The translations under genes were made by a program, and so were the position numbers. From Tenacibaculum dicentrarchi (GTDB lineage: Bacteria > Bacteroidota > Bacteroidia > Flavobacteriales > Flavobacteriaceae), in contig NZ_OZ038524.1 in assembly GCF_964036635.1 (NCBI RefSeq), positions 1,865,001-1,929,000 on the forward strand: 64,000 bases of DNA, written 5' to 3'. Below the pieces are notes generated by a model that worked only from the letters and a program-made list of their open reading frames with translations, was not told the DNA's origin and searched no databases. Position 1 is the first letter of the stretch. Every line of letters begins with the position of its first letter. Positions 48,185 to 56,312 of the stretch are shown in pieces.

Positions 48185-50368
48185 ATGAAACATATGTACT
48201 TTTTTAAATTATTGATAGGAATATTTTTTTTATCAGCAATCAAAATAAACGCACAAACAACAGGTGATATTATTTTTACAGGTTTTAATGCCGATGGCGA
48301 TAAAGATTTTTCTATTGCTATACTAGCCCCTATTCCTGCAAACTCTACGCTTTATATTTCTGATAAAGAAACCGATGGGCTTGGAGGTTTTACCACTGGA
48401 GAAGGTAGTTTAACTTGGCTTACAGGTAGCAATATAATTCCTGCAGGAACTGTTGTCACTTTTACAGATATTGACAATGCTACTAACCCTAACTTTGGAG
48501 TATCAATAGGTAGTATTACAAGGCTTGGAGGTTTTAACTTAACCACCACCACAAAAGATGCTCTTTTTATTTATGTTGGAACTGATGTTAATACTCCAAT
48601 AACTTTTATTACCGCACTTCAAATAGGAAACGATACAACTCAACTTGGAACTTATAATTCCGATGGTATTACCTTAAAAGGAACAAATTTAAAAAAAGGT
48701 ATTTCTATCATTACTTTTGATGCTTCCGCAACCCCAGATGGAGCTGTTTATAAAGGTGATAAAATAGGGCAAAACTCTTTTGCTGATTATTATTCTTTAA
48801 TTGCTGATGTTGAAAATAATTGGACAAATGTTGTAAATGGAAATGGTGAATTATTACTACCCTTTTCTTCGGATAAATTCTCTATTATCAATGCTACTTG
48901 GAATGGAAATACCAACAATAGTTGGACAACAGCAACGAACTGGAATTCAGGAAGTGTTCCTACAACTACTAGTGATGTTTTAATTCCTAACGGGCTTAAT
49001 AAGTACCCTACAATAATAAATCCAACAACAGTAAAAGGAATTACAATCGAAAATGGTGCTTCTTTAATTGCAAATTCAAATGTTACTGGAACAGTTATTT
49101 ACCAAAGAAATTTAACTGCTAATTGGCATTTAGTTAGCTCACCTGTTACGGGTGAAACCACCAATAATTTAATTACAAATCACATTTTTGCTCAAGGAAC
49201 TGCTGGAGGTCGAATAGGAATTGCACCTTATAAAAACGATGGAACTACCTGGAATTATCAAACAAAATCATCCGAAGAAAATATCGAAAAAGGAGCTGGT
49301 TTTTCTGTAAAACTAGCTACCCCTGGAAATTTAAAATTTAGAGGTAAAATTAATCATTTAACCGTAAATACACCTGTTACAAAAAATGAAAATGGCTATA
49401 ATTTAATTGGAAATCCCTACACTTCGTACTTAAATAGTAACACTTTTTTAACTCAAAATAGTACTCTTCTAACCTCTCAAACTATTTGGATTTGGAACGG
49501 TACTAATTATGAAACAAAAGTTGCTGCCGATGCTTTTATTTTAGCACCTGCACAAGGTTTTTTTATGGATGCCAACACTGACGGAAATATCTCTTTTAAC
49601 AACACTAATCAGCAACACCAAACAACCGATACTTTTAAAAGAAGTAGCCGAACAGAAATACATCTAAGCGCTACCGATAATACGACTAATAAAAAAAGTA
49701 ACACAAAATTATACTATATAAAAGGTACTACAACAGGTTTTGATAATGGTTATGACGGAGCGCAATTTAAAGGGTTTATAAGTGATTTTTCAATAACAAC
49801 ACAGTTAGTTTCTCAAAATAAAGGTGAAAATTATGCCATTCAATCTTTGCCTATCAATACCATGAAAAACACCGTTATTCCAATACATTTAAAAGCAAAT
49901 GCCGGTAATGAAATTATGTTTTCGGCAAACTCAATGAATTTACCAACTAATATCAATGTTTATTTAGAAGATAAAATCAATGGGGTTTTTACTAATTTAT
50001 CAAAAGAAAATTATACGGTTATTCTAAACAATAATACATCGCAATTTTATCTTCACACAAGCGATAAAAACCCAAAAATTAACACTATTCAAGAAAACTT
50101 AAATGAAAATACGCAAAATGTAGCTATTTATGCGTCAGCAAATAATACACTAACAATTACAGGTTTACCATCAACAAATTTTTCAGAAAATACTTCAAAA
50201 AACGCTTCTATAAAAATCTATTCTATTTTAGGAGAAAAAATTATCAGCAAGCAATTTAAAACAGCAGCTATAAACGTAATTCAACTACCTAAAACATCAA
50301 AAGGAATTTATATTATTGAGTTAAATTCTAATTTAGGTAAAATTACTAAAAAAATTATCTTAAACTAA
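48185..50368 (+). CDS. T9SS-secreted surface protein
   Basis: 727 residues. A signal peptide (about 1-24, ending KINAQTTG) is followed by an N-terminal domain (about 25-220) beginning GDIIFTGFNADGDKDFSIAIL, a module I know from flavobacterial extracellular proteins. A beta-helix-like segment around 235-290 has ATWNGNTNNSWTTATNWNSG, a typical T9SS cargo motif. A long beta region follows, with W-rich units (LTANWHLVSSPVTG). The T9SS type A sorting domain closes it (about 655-727: IKIYSILGEKIISKQF and IYIIELNSNLGK). Function unknown. A 52-residue ORF lies 5 bases after the stop. Confidence 0.82.
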   Translation: MKHMYFFKLLIGIFFLSAIKINAQTTGDIIFTGFNADGDKDFSIAILAPIPANSTLYISDKETDGLGGFTTGEGSLTWLTGSNIIPAGTVVTFTDIDNATNPNFGVSIGSITRLGGFNLTTTTKDALFIYVGTDVNTPITFITALQIGNDTTQLGTYNSDGITLKGTNLKKGISIITFDASATPDGAVYKGDKIGQNSFADYYSLIADVENNWTNVVNGNGELLLPFSSDKFSIINATWNGNTNNSWTTATNWNSGSVPTTTSDVLIPNGLNKYPTIINPTTVKGITIENGASLIANSNVTGTVIYQRNLTANWHLVSSPVTGETTNNLITNHIFAQGTAGGRIGIAPYKNDGTTWNYQTKSSEENIEKGAGFSVKLATPGNLKFRGKINHLTVNTPVTKNENGYNLIGNPYTSYLNSNTFLTQNSTLLTSQTIWIWNGTNYETKVAADAFILAPAQGFFMDANTDGNISFNNTNQQHQTTDTFKRSSRTEIHLSATDNTTNKKSNTKLYYIKGTTTGFDNGYDGAQFKGFISDFSITTQLVSQNKGENYAIQSLPINTMKNTVIPIHLKANAGNEIMFSANSMNLPTNINVYLEDKINGVFTNLSKENYTVILNNNTSQFYLHTSDKNPKINTIQENLNENTQNVAIYASANNTLTITGLPSTNFSENTSKNASIKIYSILGEKIISKQFKTAAINVIQLPKTSKGIYIIELNSNLGKITKKIILN

Positions 50369-50373
50369 AAATC

Positions 50374-50532
50374 ATGAAAAAAACACCCGAAAACATTTCT
50401 AGAAAAGAGGCGTTAAAAAAAATAAAAAACTATGGTAAGTATGCTAGCTTAACCGCTTTAGGAACTTATTTGATATTAAACCCTCAAAAAGCACAGGCAG
50501 CTAGTTTAGTTCCTCCTGGCAATAAGTTTTAA
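50374..50532 (+). CDS. 52-residue conserved-type peptide after a T9SS gene
   Basis: Short ORF 5 bases after the T9SS gene. It starts MKKTPENISRKEALKKIKNY, has a mildly hydrophobic stretch (YASLTALGTYLILN) and ends AASLVPPGNKF. The shape, SRKEALKK followed by a short helix, QKAQAA and a proline-rich tail, resembles short peptides I recall next to T9SS proteins in other Flavobacteriia; I do not know a function. QAQA-like residues before AASL could be a signal-peptidase site. It is followed directly by a terminator, which supports a shared transcript. Confidence 0.6.
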   Translation: MKKTPENISRKEALKKIKNYGKYASLTALGTYLILNPQKAQAASLVPPGNKF

Positions 50533-50550
50533 AAACACATTTTTACTTCA

Positions 50551-50578
50551 AAAAACCCTCGAAATTTCGAGGGTTTTT
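50551..50578 (+). terminator. Terminator of the T9SS gene pair
   Basis: AAAAACCCTCGAAA followed directly by its exact reverse complement, a 14-pair hairpin with A and T flanks, 18 bases past the small ORF. Confidence 0.85.
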
Positions 50579-50628
50579 TATTTCTATAAAACAATTAATT
50601 TTTTTTTAACATAAAAAAACTCTAAATT

Positions 50629-50650
50629 AATAGTATTACTATTAAATTTG
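50629..50650 (+). promoter_or_regulatory. Promoter and palindromic operator of the TetR operon
   Basis: AATAGTATTACTATT (50629-50643) is a perfect 15-base palindrome. Its last base is the first of TAAATTTG (50643-50650), a full TAnnTTTG box. The palindrome fills the spacer between -33 and -7, a typical place for a TetR repressor. The TetR start is 18 bases downstream. Confidence 0.6.
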
Positions 50651-50668
50651 CGTATATAATTTTTACTT

Positions 50669-51352
50669 ATGAAAAATTTCTTATCAAACATAAAAATTGA
50701 AATACCTGTTGGAATATATATTAAAGACCCCGAAACATCCGACTTAGGCAAACGAATTATAGAAAACAGTATTAAATTAATAGAAGATATAGGTTTTGAA
50801 AATTTCAACTTTAAAAAATTAGGGAAATTAATAGGCTCTAATGAAAGCTCTATTTACAGATATTTTGAAAGTAAACACAAACTTCTGATGTATTTAACCT
50901 CTTGGTATTGGGGATGGATACAATATCAATTAGTTATAGAAACTTATAGTATTCATAATTCAGAAGAAAAATTAATAAAAGCAATTCAAATATTAACAAA
51001 AACAACCGAGCAAGACAGTAATTTCTCGCATATTAATGAGGTTTTATTAAACTTAATTGTAATTAATGAAAACTCTAAATCATATTCAACAAAAGAAGTC
51101 GATACCGAAAATAAAGAAGGTTTTTTTAAATTATATAAAGAAGTTGTAAAACGTTTAGCTGATATAATAACTAATTATAACAATAGCTATCAGCATCCGC
51201 TTACACTAGCTAGTACAATTATTGAAGGTGCATTGCATCAACAATTTATTAAGCAACATTTTAAATCGCTAACAAATTGCGACAATGCTATTTCTCCAAC
51301 TTCATTTTTTATTGATTTAACTCTTAACACACTTTCAAATGACAGGAAATAA
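50669..51352 (+). CDS. TetR family transcriptional regulator
   Basis: 227 residues. The N-terminal HTH (about 25-70) has KRIIENSIKLIEDIGFENFNF then NESSIYRYFESKHKLLMYL, the TetR recognition helix pattern. The variable C-terminal ligand domain contains LASTIIEGALHQQFIKQHF. It overlaps the ABC gene by 14 bases, so it probably heads a TetR-ABC-HlyD-TolC operon and represses it. The palindrome in its own promoter supports autorepression. Ligand unknown. Confidence 0.9.
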   Translation: MKNFLSNIKIEIPVGIYIKDPETSDLGKRIIENSIKLIEDIGFENFNFKKLGKLIGSNESSIYRYFESKHKLLMYLTSWYWGWIQYQLVIETYSIHNSEEKLIKAIQILTKTTEQDSNFSHINEVLLNLIVINENSKSYSTKEVDTENKEGFFKLYKEVVKRLADIITNYNNSYQHPLTLASTIIEGALHQQFIKQHFKSLTNCDNAISPTSFFIDLTLNTLSNDRK

Positions 51353-53003
51353 TAAACTAACGCCTTGGCAACGGTTTTTAGGACTTTTAAAATTAGAAAA
51401 AAAAGATATTTTACAAATATCTTATTACGCCATCTTTGAAGGAATTGTAGCTTTATCACTCCCTTTAGGAATACAAGCAATTATAAATTTATTACAAGGA
51501 GCTGAAATTTCAGCATCGTGGGTAGTACTTGTAATACTTGTTACAGGTGGTGTAGCTTTTAGTGGAGTATTAAAACTAATGCAAATTAGAATTATAGAAA
51601 CCATACAACAACGTATTTTTACAAGAGCTTCTTTAGAACTTAGTTATCGTTTTCCTAAAATAAAAATGAGCGAATTAAGAAATTACTATCCTCCTGAATT
51701 AGCCAATCGTTTTTTTGATACACTTACCATTCAAAAAGGAATTTCAAAAGTTTTAATTGATGTTCCTTCGGCTTTTTTACAAATTATTTTTGCTTTATTA
51801 TTATTATCATTTTATCATCCTTTTTTTATTTTATTCGGATTTTTACTACTATTATTAATTTACATTGTATTTAAATACACTGCTAAAATTGGATTAGAAA
51901 CCAGTTTAAATGAATCTAAAAATAAATATAAAGTAGCACATTGGTTACAAGAAATAGCCAGAACAATTATCAGTTTTAAATTATCAGGGAAAACAAAATT
52001 AGCTTTAGATAAAAGCGATAACTTAGTTTCTGATTATTTAAAATCAAGAGAAAGTCATTTTAAAATATTAATCATTCAATATATTCAAATGATTAGTTTT
52101 AAAGTTATTGTTACAGCTGGTTTGTTATTAATGGGAGGTTTTTTAGTTTTAAATCAGAAAATGAATATCGGACAATTTGTTGCCGCAGAAATAATTATTT
52201 TATTAGTAATAAGTTCTATTGAAAAATTAATTCTAGGTTTAGAATCATTTTACGATGTACTAACTTCTATTGAAAAACTAGGACAAGTTACAGATAAACC
52301 TATCGAAAATCAAAAAGGAAGTAAAGTTAATAACTCAAAACCTTTTACTGTTGAGATTCAAAATATCTCATATTTTCTTTATCGAAAAGATAATCCTATT
52401 TTAAAAGATATTTCATTTGTTATAGCTCCAAAAGATAGGATATTAATTCAAGGAGAAAGTAGCTCTGCTAAATCAACTTTAGTTCAATTAATTTCAGGAT
52501 TAATTGAGCCATCATCAGGAAATATTTTTGTAAATGATTTATCAATAAAAAGTTTACTTATAAATGATTACAGAGCTAATTTAGGGTTATCATTATCCGA
52601 AGAAACACCTTTTAAAGGTAGTATAAGACAAAATATAACTTTTGGAAATAAGCAAATTACAGATGATGAAATTTATAAAATATTTGATATTGTTGGTTTA
52701 ACTAACTTTTTAAAATATCAATCTAATGGTTTAGATACTTACTTAAAACCAGAAGGTAAAAATATTGGTTATACAGTTGCTAAAAAAATAATTTTAGCAA
52801 GAGCTATTATCAAAAAACCAAAACTTTTAATTTTAGAAGATCCTTTAGACCAATTAGAAAAGAAAGATGCTAGTAAAATTATTGATTTTATTACAAATCC
52901 TTCACAAAAATGGAGCTTAATTATTGTTAGTAGTAATGATAAATGGGAAGAAAAATGTAATAAAAAAATTACACTTAATAAAGGAGCTATCATTAACCAA
53001 TAA
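51339..53003 (+). CDS. ABC exporter half-transporter with degenerate ATPase motifs
   Basis: 554 residues: six-helix transmembrane domain (about 20-310), then an ATP-binding domain (about 335-554). The nucleotide site deviates: Walker A is GESSSAKST (372-380), missing two glycines; the LSGGQ signature is replaced by IGYTVAKK (from 476); Walker B reads LLILED (496-501), with Asp and Glu swapped; the switch histidine is Ser (about 531, VSSND). The overall fold and ILARAI helix remain. Similar deviations occur in relatives I recall from Bacteroidota, so this seems a family trait rather than decay. It sits between TetR (14-base overlap) and HlyD, implying a type I-like export complex. Cargo unknown. 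Confidence 0.8.
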   Translation: MTGNNKLTPWQRFLGLLKLEKKDILQISYYAIFEGIVALSLPLGIQAIINLLQGAEISASWVVLVILVTGGVAFSGVLKLMQIRIIETIQQRIFTRASLELSYRFPKIKMSELRNYYPPELANRFFDTLTIQKGISKVLIDVPSAFLQIIFALLLLSFYHPFFILFGFLLLLLIYIVFKYTAKIGLETSLNESKNKYKVAHWLQEIARTIISFKLSGKTKLALDKSDNLVSDYLKSRESHFKILIIQYIQMISFKVIVTAGLLLMGGFLVLNQKMNIGQFVAAEIIILLVISSIEKLILGLESFYDVLTSIEKLGQVTDKPIENQKGSKVNNSKPFTVEIQNISYFLYRKDNPILKDISFVIAPKDRILIQGESSSAKSTLVQLISGLIEPSSGNIFVNDLSIKSLLINDYRANLGLSLSEETPFKGSIRQNITFGNKQITDDEIYKIFDIVGLTNFLKYQSNGLDTYLKPEGKNIGYTVAKKIILARAIIKKPKLLILEDPLDQLEKKDASKIIDFITNPSQKWSLIIVSSNDKWEEKCNKKITLNKGAIINQ

Positions 53004-53016
53004 ATTATAAGAGATA

Positions 53017-54372
53017 ATGTTAAATATATCTAATAATAGTATTTCTAATCAAATTAATTTGGCTGATTTTAAATCAGGAAAAAAAATATTAAAAAAAGAA
53101 CATCATAAATTATTTAGAAAATTTTTGTTATTCTTTTTATTCGGAATAATTGTTACTTTATTTTTACCATGGACACAAAATGTTTCTAGTACAGGTAATG
53201 TAACTACTTTAAAACCGAATCAACGTCCGCAAACATTACAATCTCAAATTCCTGGAAGAATTGAAGAATGGTTTGTACAAGAAGGCGATTTTGTACAAAA
53301 AGGTGATACAATTTTACGTATTTCAGAAATAAAAAGTAATTATTTTGATGATAAACTTGCCGAAAGAACAGGTAATCAGTTAAACTCTAAAAGTCTTTCT
53401 AGTAAATCATATACTAATAAAATAAGTGCGTTAAAAAGGCAAATTTCAGCGATAAAAAATGAACAAAAATTAAAATCAGAACAAGCAAAAAACAAACTAA
53501 AACAAGCTTACTTAAAAGTTAAAAGTGATAGTATTGACTTAGAAACTGTTATTTTAAAGCAAAATATCGCTAAAATTCAATATGATAGAACTTTTACGCT
53601 ACAAAAAGAGGGTTTAAAAGCAACTAAAGATGTTGAAGAAAAAAGAGCTAAGCTACAAGAATTTTCAGCCAAAGTTATTTCTCAAAAAAATAAATTATTA
53701 ACCTCTAAAAATAATATTATCAATGCAAAGTTAGCTATTTCAGGTATTACAGCTAGTTATACTGATAAATTATCAAAAGCACAAAGTAGTTTGTACAGTG
53801 CTGAATCTGGCGCTTACGAAACAGAAGTACAAGTTTCTAAACTACAAACCAGCCTAGCTAATTACAATAAAAGAAGCTCTTTATTATATATTACAGCTCC
53901 GCTTGATGGTTACATAAATAAGGCAATAAAATCAGGAATTGGAGAAACTTTTAAACAAGGTGAACAGTTAATAAATATTATGCCATCGGTCTACGATTTA
54001 GCAGTAGAAATGTACATAAAACCTATCGATTTACCATTGATACATATTAATGAAAAAGTACGTGTTCAGTTTGATGGTTGGCCTGCAATTGTTTTTAGTG
54101 GCTGGCCAAATATGTCATCAGGAACTTATGAAGCTAAAATTATTGCTATCGAAAATTTTATTAGTAGTAATGGTAAATACAGAGCATTAATTGTTCCTAA
54201 TAATGATAAACAACCATGGCCAAAAGCTATTAGAGTCGGCTCAGGAGCAAAAACAATTGCACTTATAGAAAACGTACCTATTTGGTATGAATTATGGCGA
54301 CAAATTAATAGTTTTCCGCCTAATTTTTATCAACCAAACACAAAAAAAATCGATTCTAAGAAAAAGAAATAA
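53017..54372 (+). CDS. HlyD family periplasmic adaptor
   Basis: 451 residues. One membrane helix (about 33-55: FLLFFLFGIIVTLFLPW) anchors it in the inner membrane. A biotinyl-lipoyl half (GRIEEWFVQEGDFVQKGD) is followed by a long coiled coil (about 100-280) and the second lipoyl half (SLLYITAPLDGYINKAIKSG). Bridges the ABC exporter to TolC. It starts 13 bases after the ABC stop and overlaps the TolC-like gene by one base (TAATG). Confidence 0.9.
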   Translation: MLNISNNSISNQINLADFKSGKKILKKEHHKLFRKFLLFFLFGIIVTLFLPWTQNVSSTGNVTTLKPNQRPQTLQSQIPGRIEEWFVQEGDFVQKGDTILRISEIKSNYFDDKLAERTGNQLNSKSLSSKSYTNKISALKRQISAIKNEQKLKSEQAKNKLKQAYLKVKSDSIDLETVILKQNIAKIQYDRTFTLQKEGLKATKDVEEKRAKLQEFSAKVISQKNKLLTSKNNIINAKLAISGITASYTDKLSKAQSSLYSAESGAYETEVQVSKLQTSLANYNKRSSLLYITAPLDGYINKAIKSGIGETFKQGEQLINIMPSVYDLAVEMYIKPIDLPLIHINEKVRVQFDGWPAIVFSGWPNMSSGTYEAKIIAIENFISSNGKYRALIVPNNDKQPWPKAIRVGSGAKTIALIENVPIWYELWRQINSFPPNFYQPNTKKIDSKKKK

Positions 54373-55778
54373 TGAAAAATATATCCTTTTTATATCTATT
54401 TATAAGTTTTGTTTCCTTTTCTCAAAATATGCCTAACAACATACTTTCTTTAGAAGAAAGTTTAGGGTATATAAAAAAATATCATCCTATTATAAAGCAG
54501 GCAAAACTTATTGTTAATACAAATCAAGCAAAATTATTAAAAGCTAGAGGTAGTTTTGACCCTAAAATAGAAGTTGATTACAGTAATAAAAACTTTAAAA
54601 ATACGGAGTATTACAAAACACTAGTTTCGTCTTTTAAAATTCCTACTTGGTATGGCATTGAGCTAAAAGGAAGCTATGAAAATAATTCAGGAAAATATTT
54701 AAACAATCAATATAAAACTCCTAAAAATGGGTTGTACAATGTAGGAGTATCTGTTCCGTTAGCTAGAAATTTATTTATCAATAAAAGAATGGCTACGTTA
54801 AAAAAAGCCAAAATATATACGAAACAAAGCGGATTAGAACAGCAATTATTAGTTAATACTGTTTTGTTTGATGCTATTTCAGCATACTTAAATTGGACAC
54901 AATATTATCAACAATACAGTGTGTTTAAAAATTATTATGCCAATGTAATTATAAGACACAACAATGTTATTAAAAGTTTTAAAGCAGGTGATAAAGCTAG
55001 AATAGACACCTTAGAAACTCATATTAATCTAGGAAATAGAAAATTAGATTTAGAAAAAGCACGTATTAAACAGTTAAAATCAAAATTAGCTTTTTCGAAC
55101 TACTTGTGGATTAATAATAATATTCCGATGGAATTAAAAAACAACATGATTCCTGATACTACAACATTTTCTAAGATTGATAATCTGTTAAAAACAGCCA
55201 AAATTAATTTTGATGAAAATGATTTAGAACAACATCCGAAGTTAAAATTATTAGGCTTAAAAAAGAATAATTTACAGATAAATAAACGATTAAAAATAAA
55301 TAACCTACTTCCTAAAGTAGATTTTCAATATAATTTATTATCATCAAAAGTAAATAATTTTGATGATTTTGATTCTTTTAACGCTTCAAATTACAAAAAC
55401 TCATTGCAAATTAGTGTACCGTTATTTTTAAGAAAATCTAGAGGAGAATTAAAAATTGCAAAAATAAAATTACAAGATTTAGATTTTGAAATTGCATCAA
55501 CAAAAATAATTTTGCAAAATAAAATTAAAGCTACCAAACAAGAAATTGTATCGTATCAAAAACAACAAAATATCTTAAAAAACTTAGTTAATAATTATAA
55601 AACTATTGTTAAAAGTGAAGAACGAAAATTTTCATTAGGTGAAAGCTCGTTATTTTTAATTAATTACAGAGAAGTTAAATTAATTGAGACTAATTTAAAA
55701 GTCATTAAAAATGAATATGAATACGCTAAAACGAAAAGTAAATTAATCAAATTACTAGGTAAATTAAATAACTTATAA
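54372..55778 (+). CDS. TolC family outer membrane protein
   Basis: 468 residues. Signal peptide (about 1-17, VSFSQN), then two structural repeats of the outer-membrane efflux fold: SLEESLGYIKKYHPIIKQAK near the start and the second repeat from about 285. Alternating coiled-coil helices and a short beta-barrel strand pattern (KIEVDYSNKN, FQYNLLSS). It completes a tripartite exporter with the HlyD and ABC genes, overlapping HlyD by one base. Confidence 0.9.
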   Translation: MKNISFLYLFISFVSFSQNMPNNILSLEESLGYIKKYHPIIKQAKLIVNTNQAKLLKARGSFDPKIEVDYSNKNFKNTEYYKTLVSSFKIPTWYGIELKGSYENNSGKYLNNQYKTPKNGLYNVGVSVPLARNLFINKRMATLKKAKIYTKQSGLEQQLLVNTVLFDAISAYLNWTQYYQQYSVFKNYYANVIIRHNNVIKSFKAGDKARIDTLETHINLGNRKLDLEKARIKQLKSKLAFSNYLWINNNIPMELKNNMIPDTTTFSKIDNLLKTAKINFDENDLEQHPKLKLLGLKKNNLQINKRLKINNLLPKVDFQYNLLSSKVNNFDDFDSFNASNYKNSLQISVPLFLRKSRGELKIAKIKLQDLDFEIASTKIILQNKIKATKQEIVSYQKQQNILKNLVNNYKTIVKSEERKFSLGESSLFLINYREVKLIETNLKVIKNEYEYAKTKSKLIKLLGKLNNL

Positions 55779-55824
55779 AGTTAAGCAAATCAGTTTTTGT
55801 TATTTTTTTAAACAAAACACATTT

Positions 55825-55860
55825 TTAAGTTTCCAATATCGGAAACTTAATATATCTTTG
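55825..55860 (+). promoter_or_regulatory. Promoter and long palindrome of the GbsR-RND operon
   Basis: TTAAGTTTCC (55825-55834), six bases, GGAAACTTAA (55841-55850): a perfect 10-base inverted repeat. TATCTTTG (55853-55860), a full TAnnTTTG box, starts 2 bases later. The operator occupies the -33 to -7 spacer, and the regulator start is 8 bases past the box. Confidence 0.65.
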
Positions 55861-55868
55861 TATTTATT

Positions 55869-56312
55869 ATGGATAAAAAAACAATATTAGAAAATTTTGC
55901 AAAGGCATATCAAGCAGAAAGATTCCCCCCTATTTCTGGTAAAATAATCGGTTTATTTATGATAACAGCCAAGCGTTATTTATCTTTTGAAGAAATTCAA
56001 AAAGAATTAGATATTAGTAAAAGTGCTTTAAGTAAAAACCTAAAACTTCTTATTGATTTAAATAGAATCACTTACGTTAAGGATGCTAGAAAACGCTTAT
56101 TTTGTATCGATATTATAGGAACAAAAAAACATATTTACGATATTGTTAAAAATTTTGAATTTCAAAATAATTTACTTGAAGAAGCTAAGAAAATTCGTAC
56201 TAAAAATAATGATGACGATGATGGTATTGCTAATTTTATAGACAATTCCATTGCTTTTAGTAAAAATATAATTAAGGAACTAAACGAATCAATTCCAAAA
56301 TATTTTAAATAA
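55869..56312 (+). CDS. GbsR/MarR-type winged-helix regulator
   Basis: 147 residues. RFPPISGKIIGLFMI, YLSFEEIQKELDISKSALSKNLKLL and the wing VKDARKRLFCI match the GbsR branch of the MarR superfamily. It is the first gene of an RND efflux operon and overlaps the next gene by one base (TAATG). With the palindrome directly upstream it is most likely the operon's repressor. Ligand unknown. Confidence 0.85.
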   Translation: MDKKTILENFAKAYQAERFPPISGKIIGLFMITAKRYLSFEEIQKELDISKSALSKNLKLLIDLNRITYVKDARKRLFCIDIIGTKKHIYDIVKNFEFQNNLLEEAKKIRTKNNDDDDGIANFIDNSIAFSKNIIKELNESIPKYFK

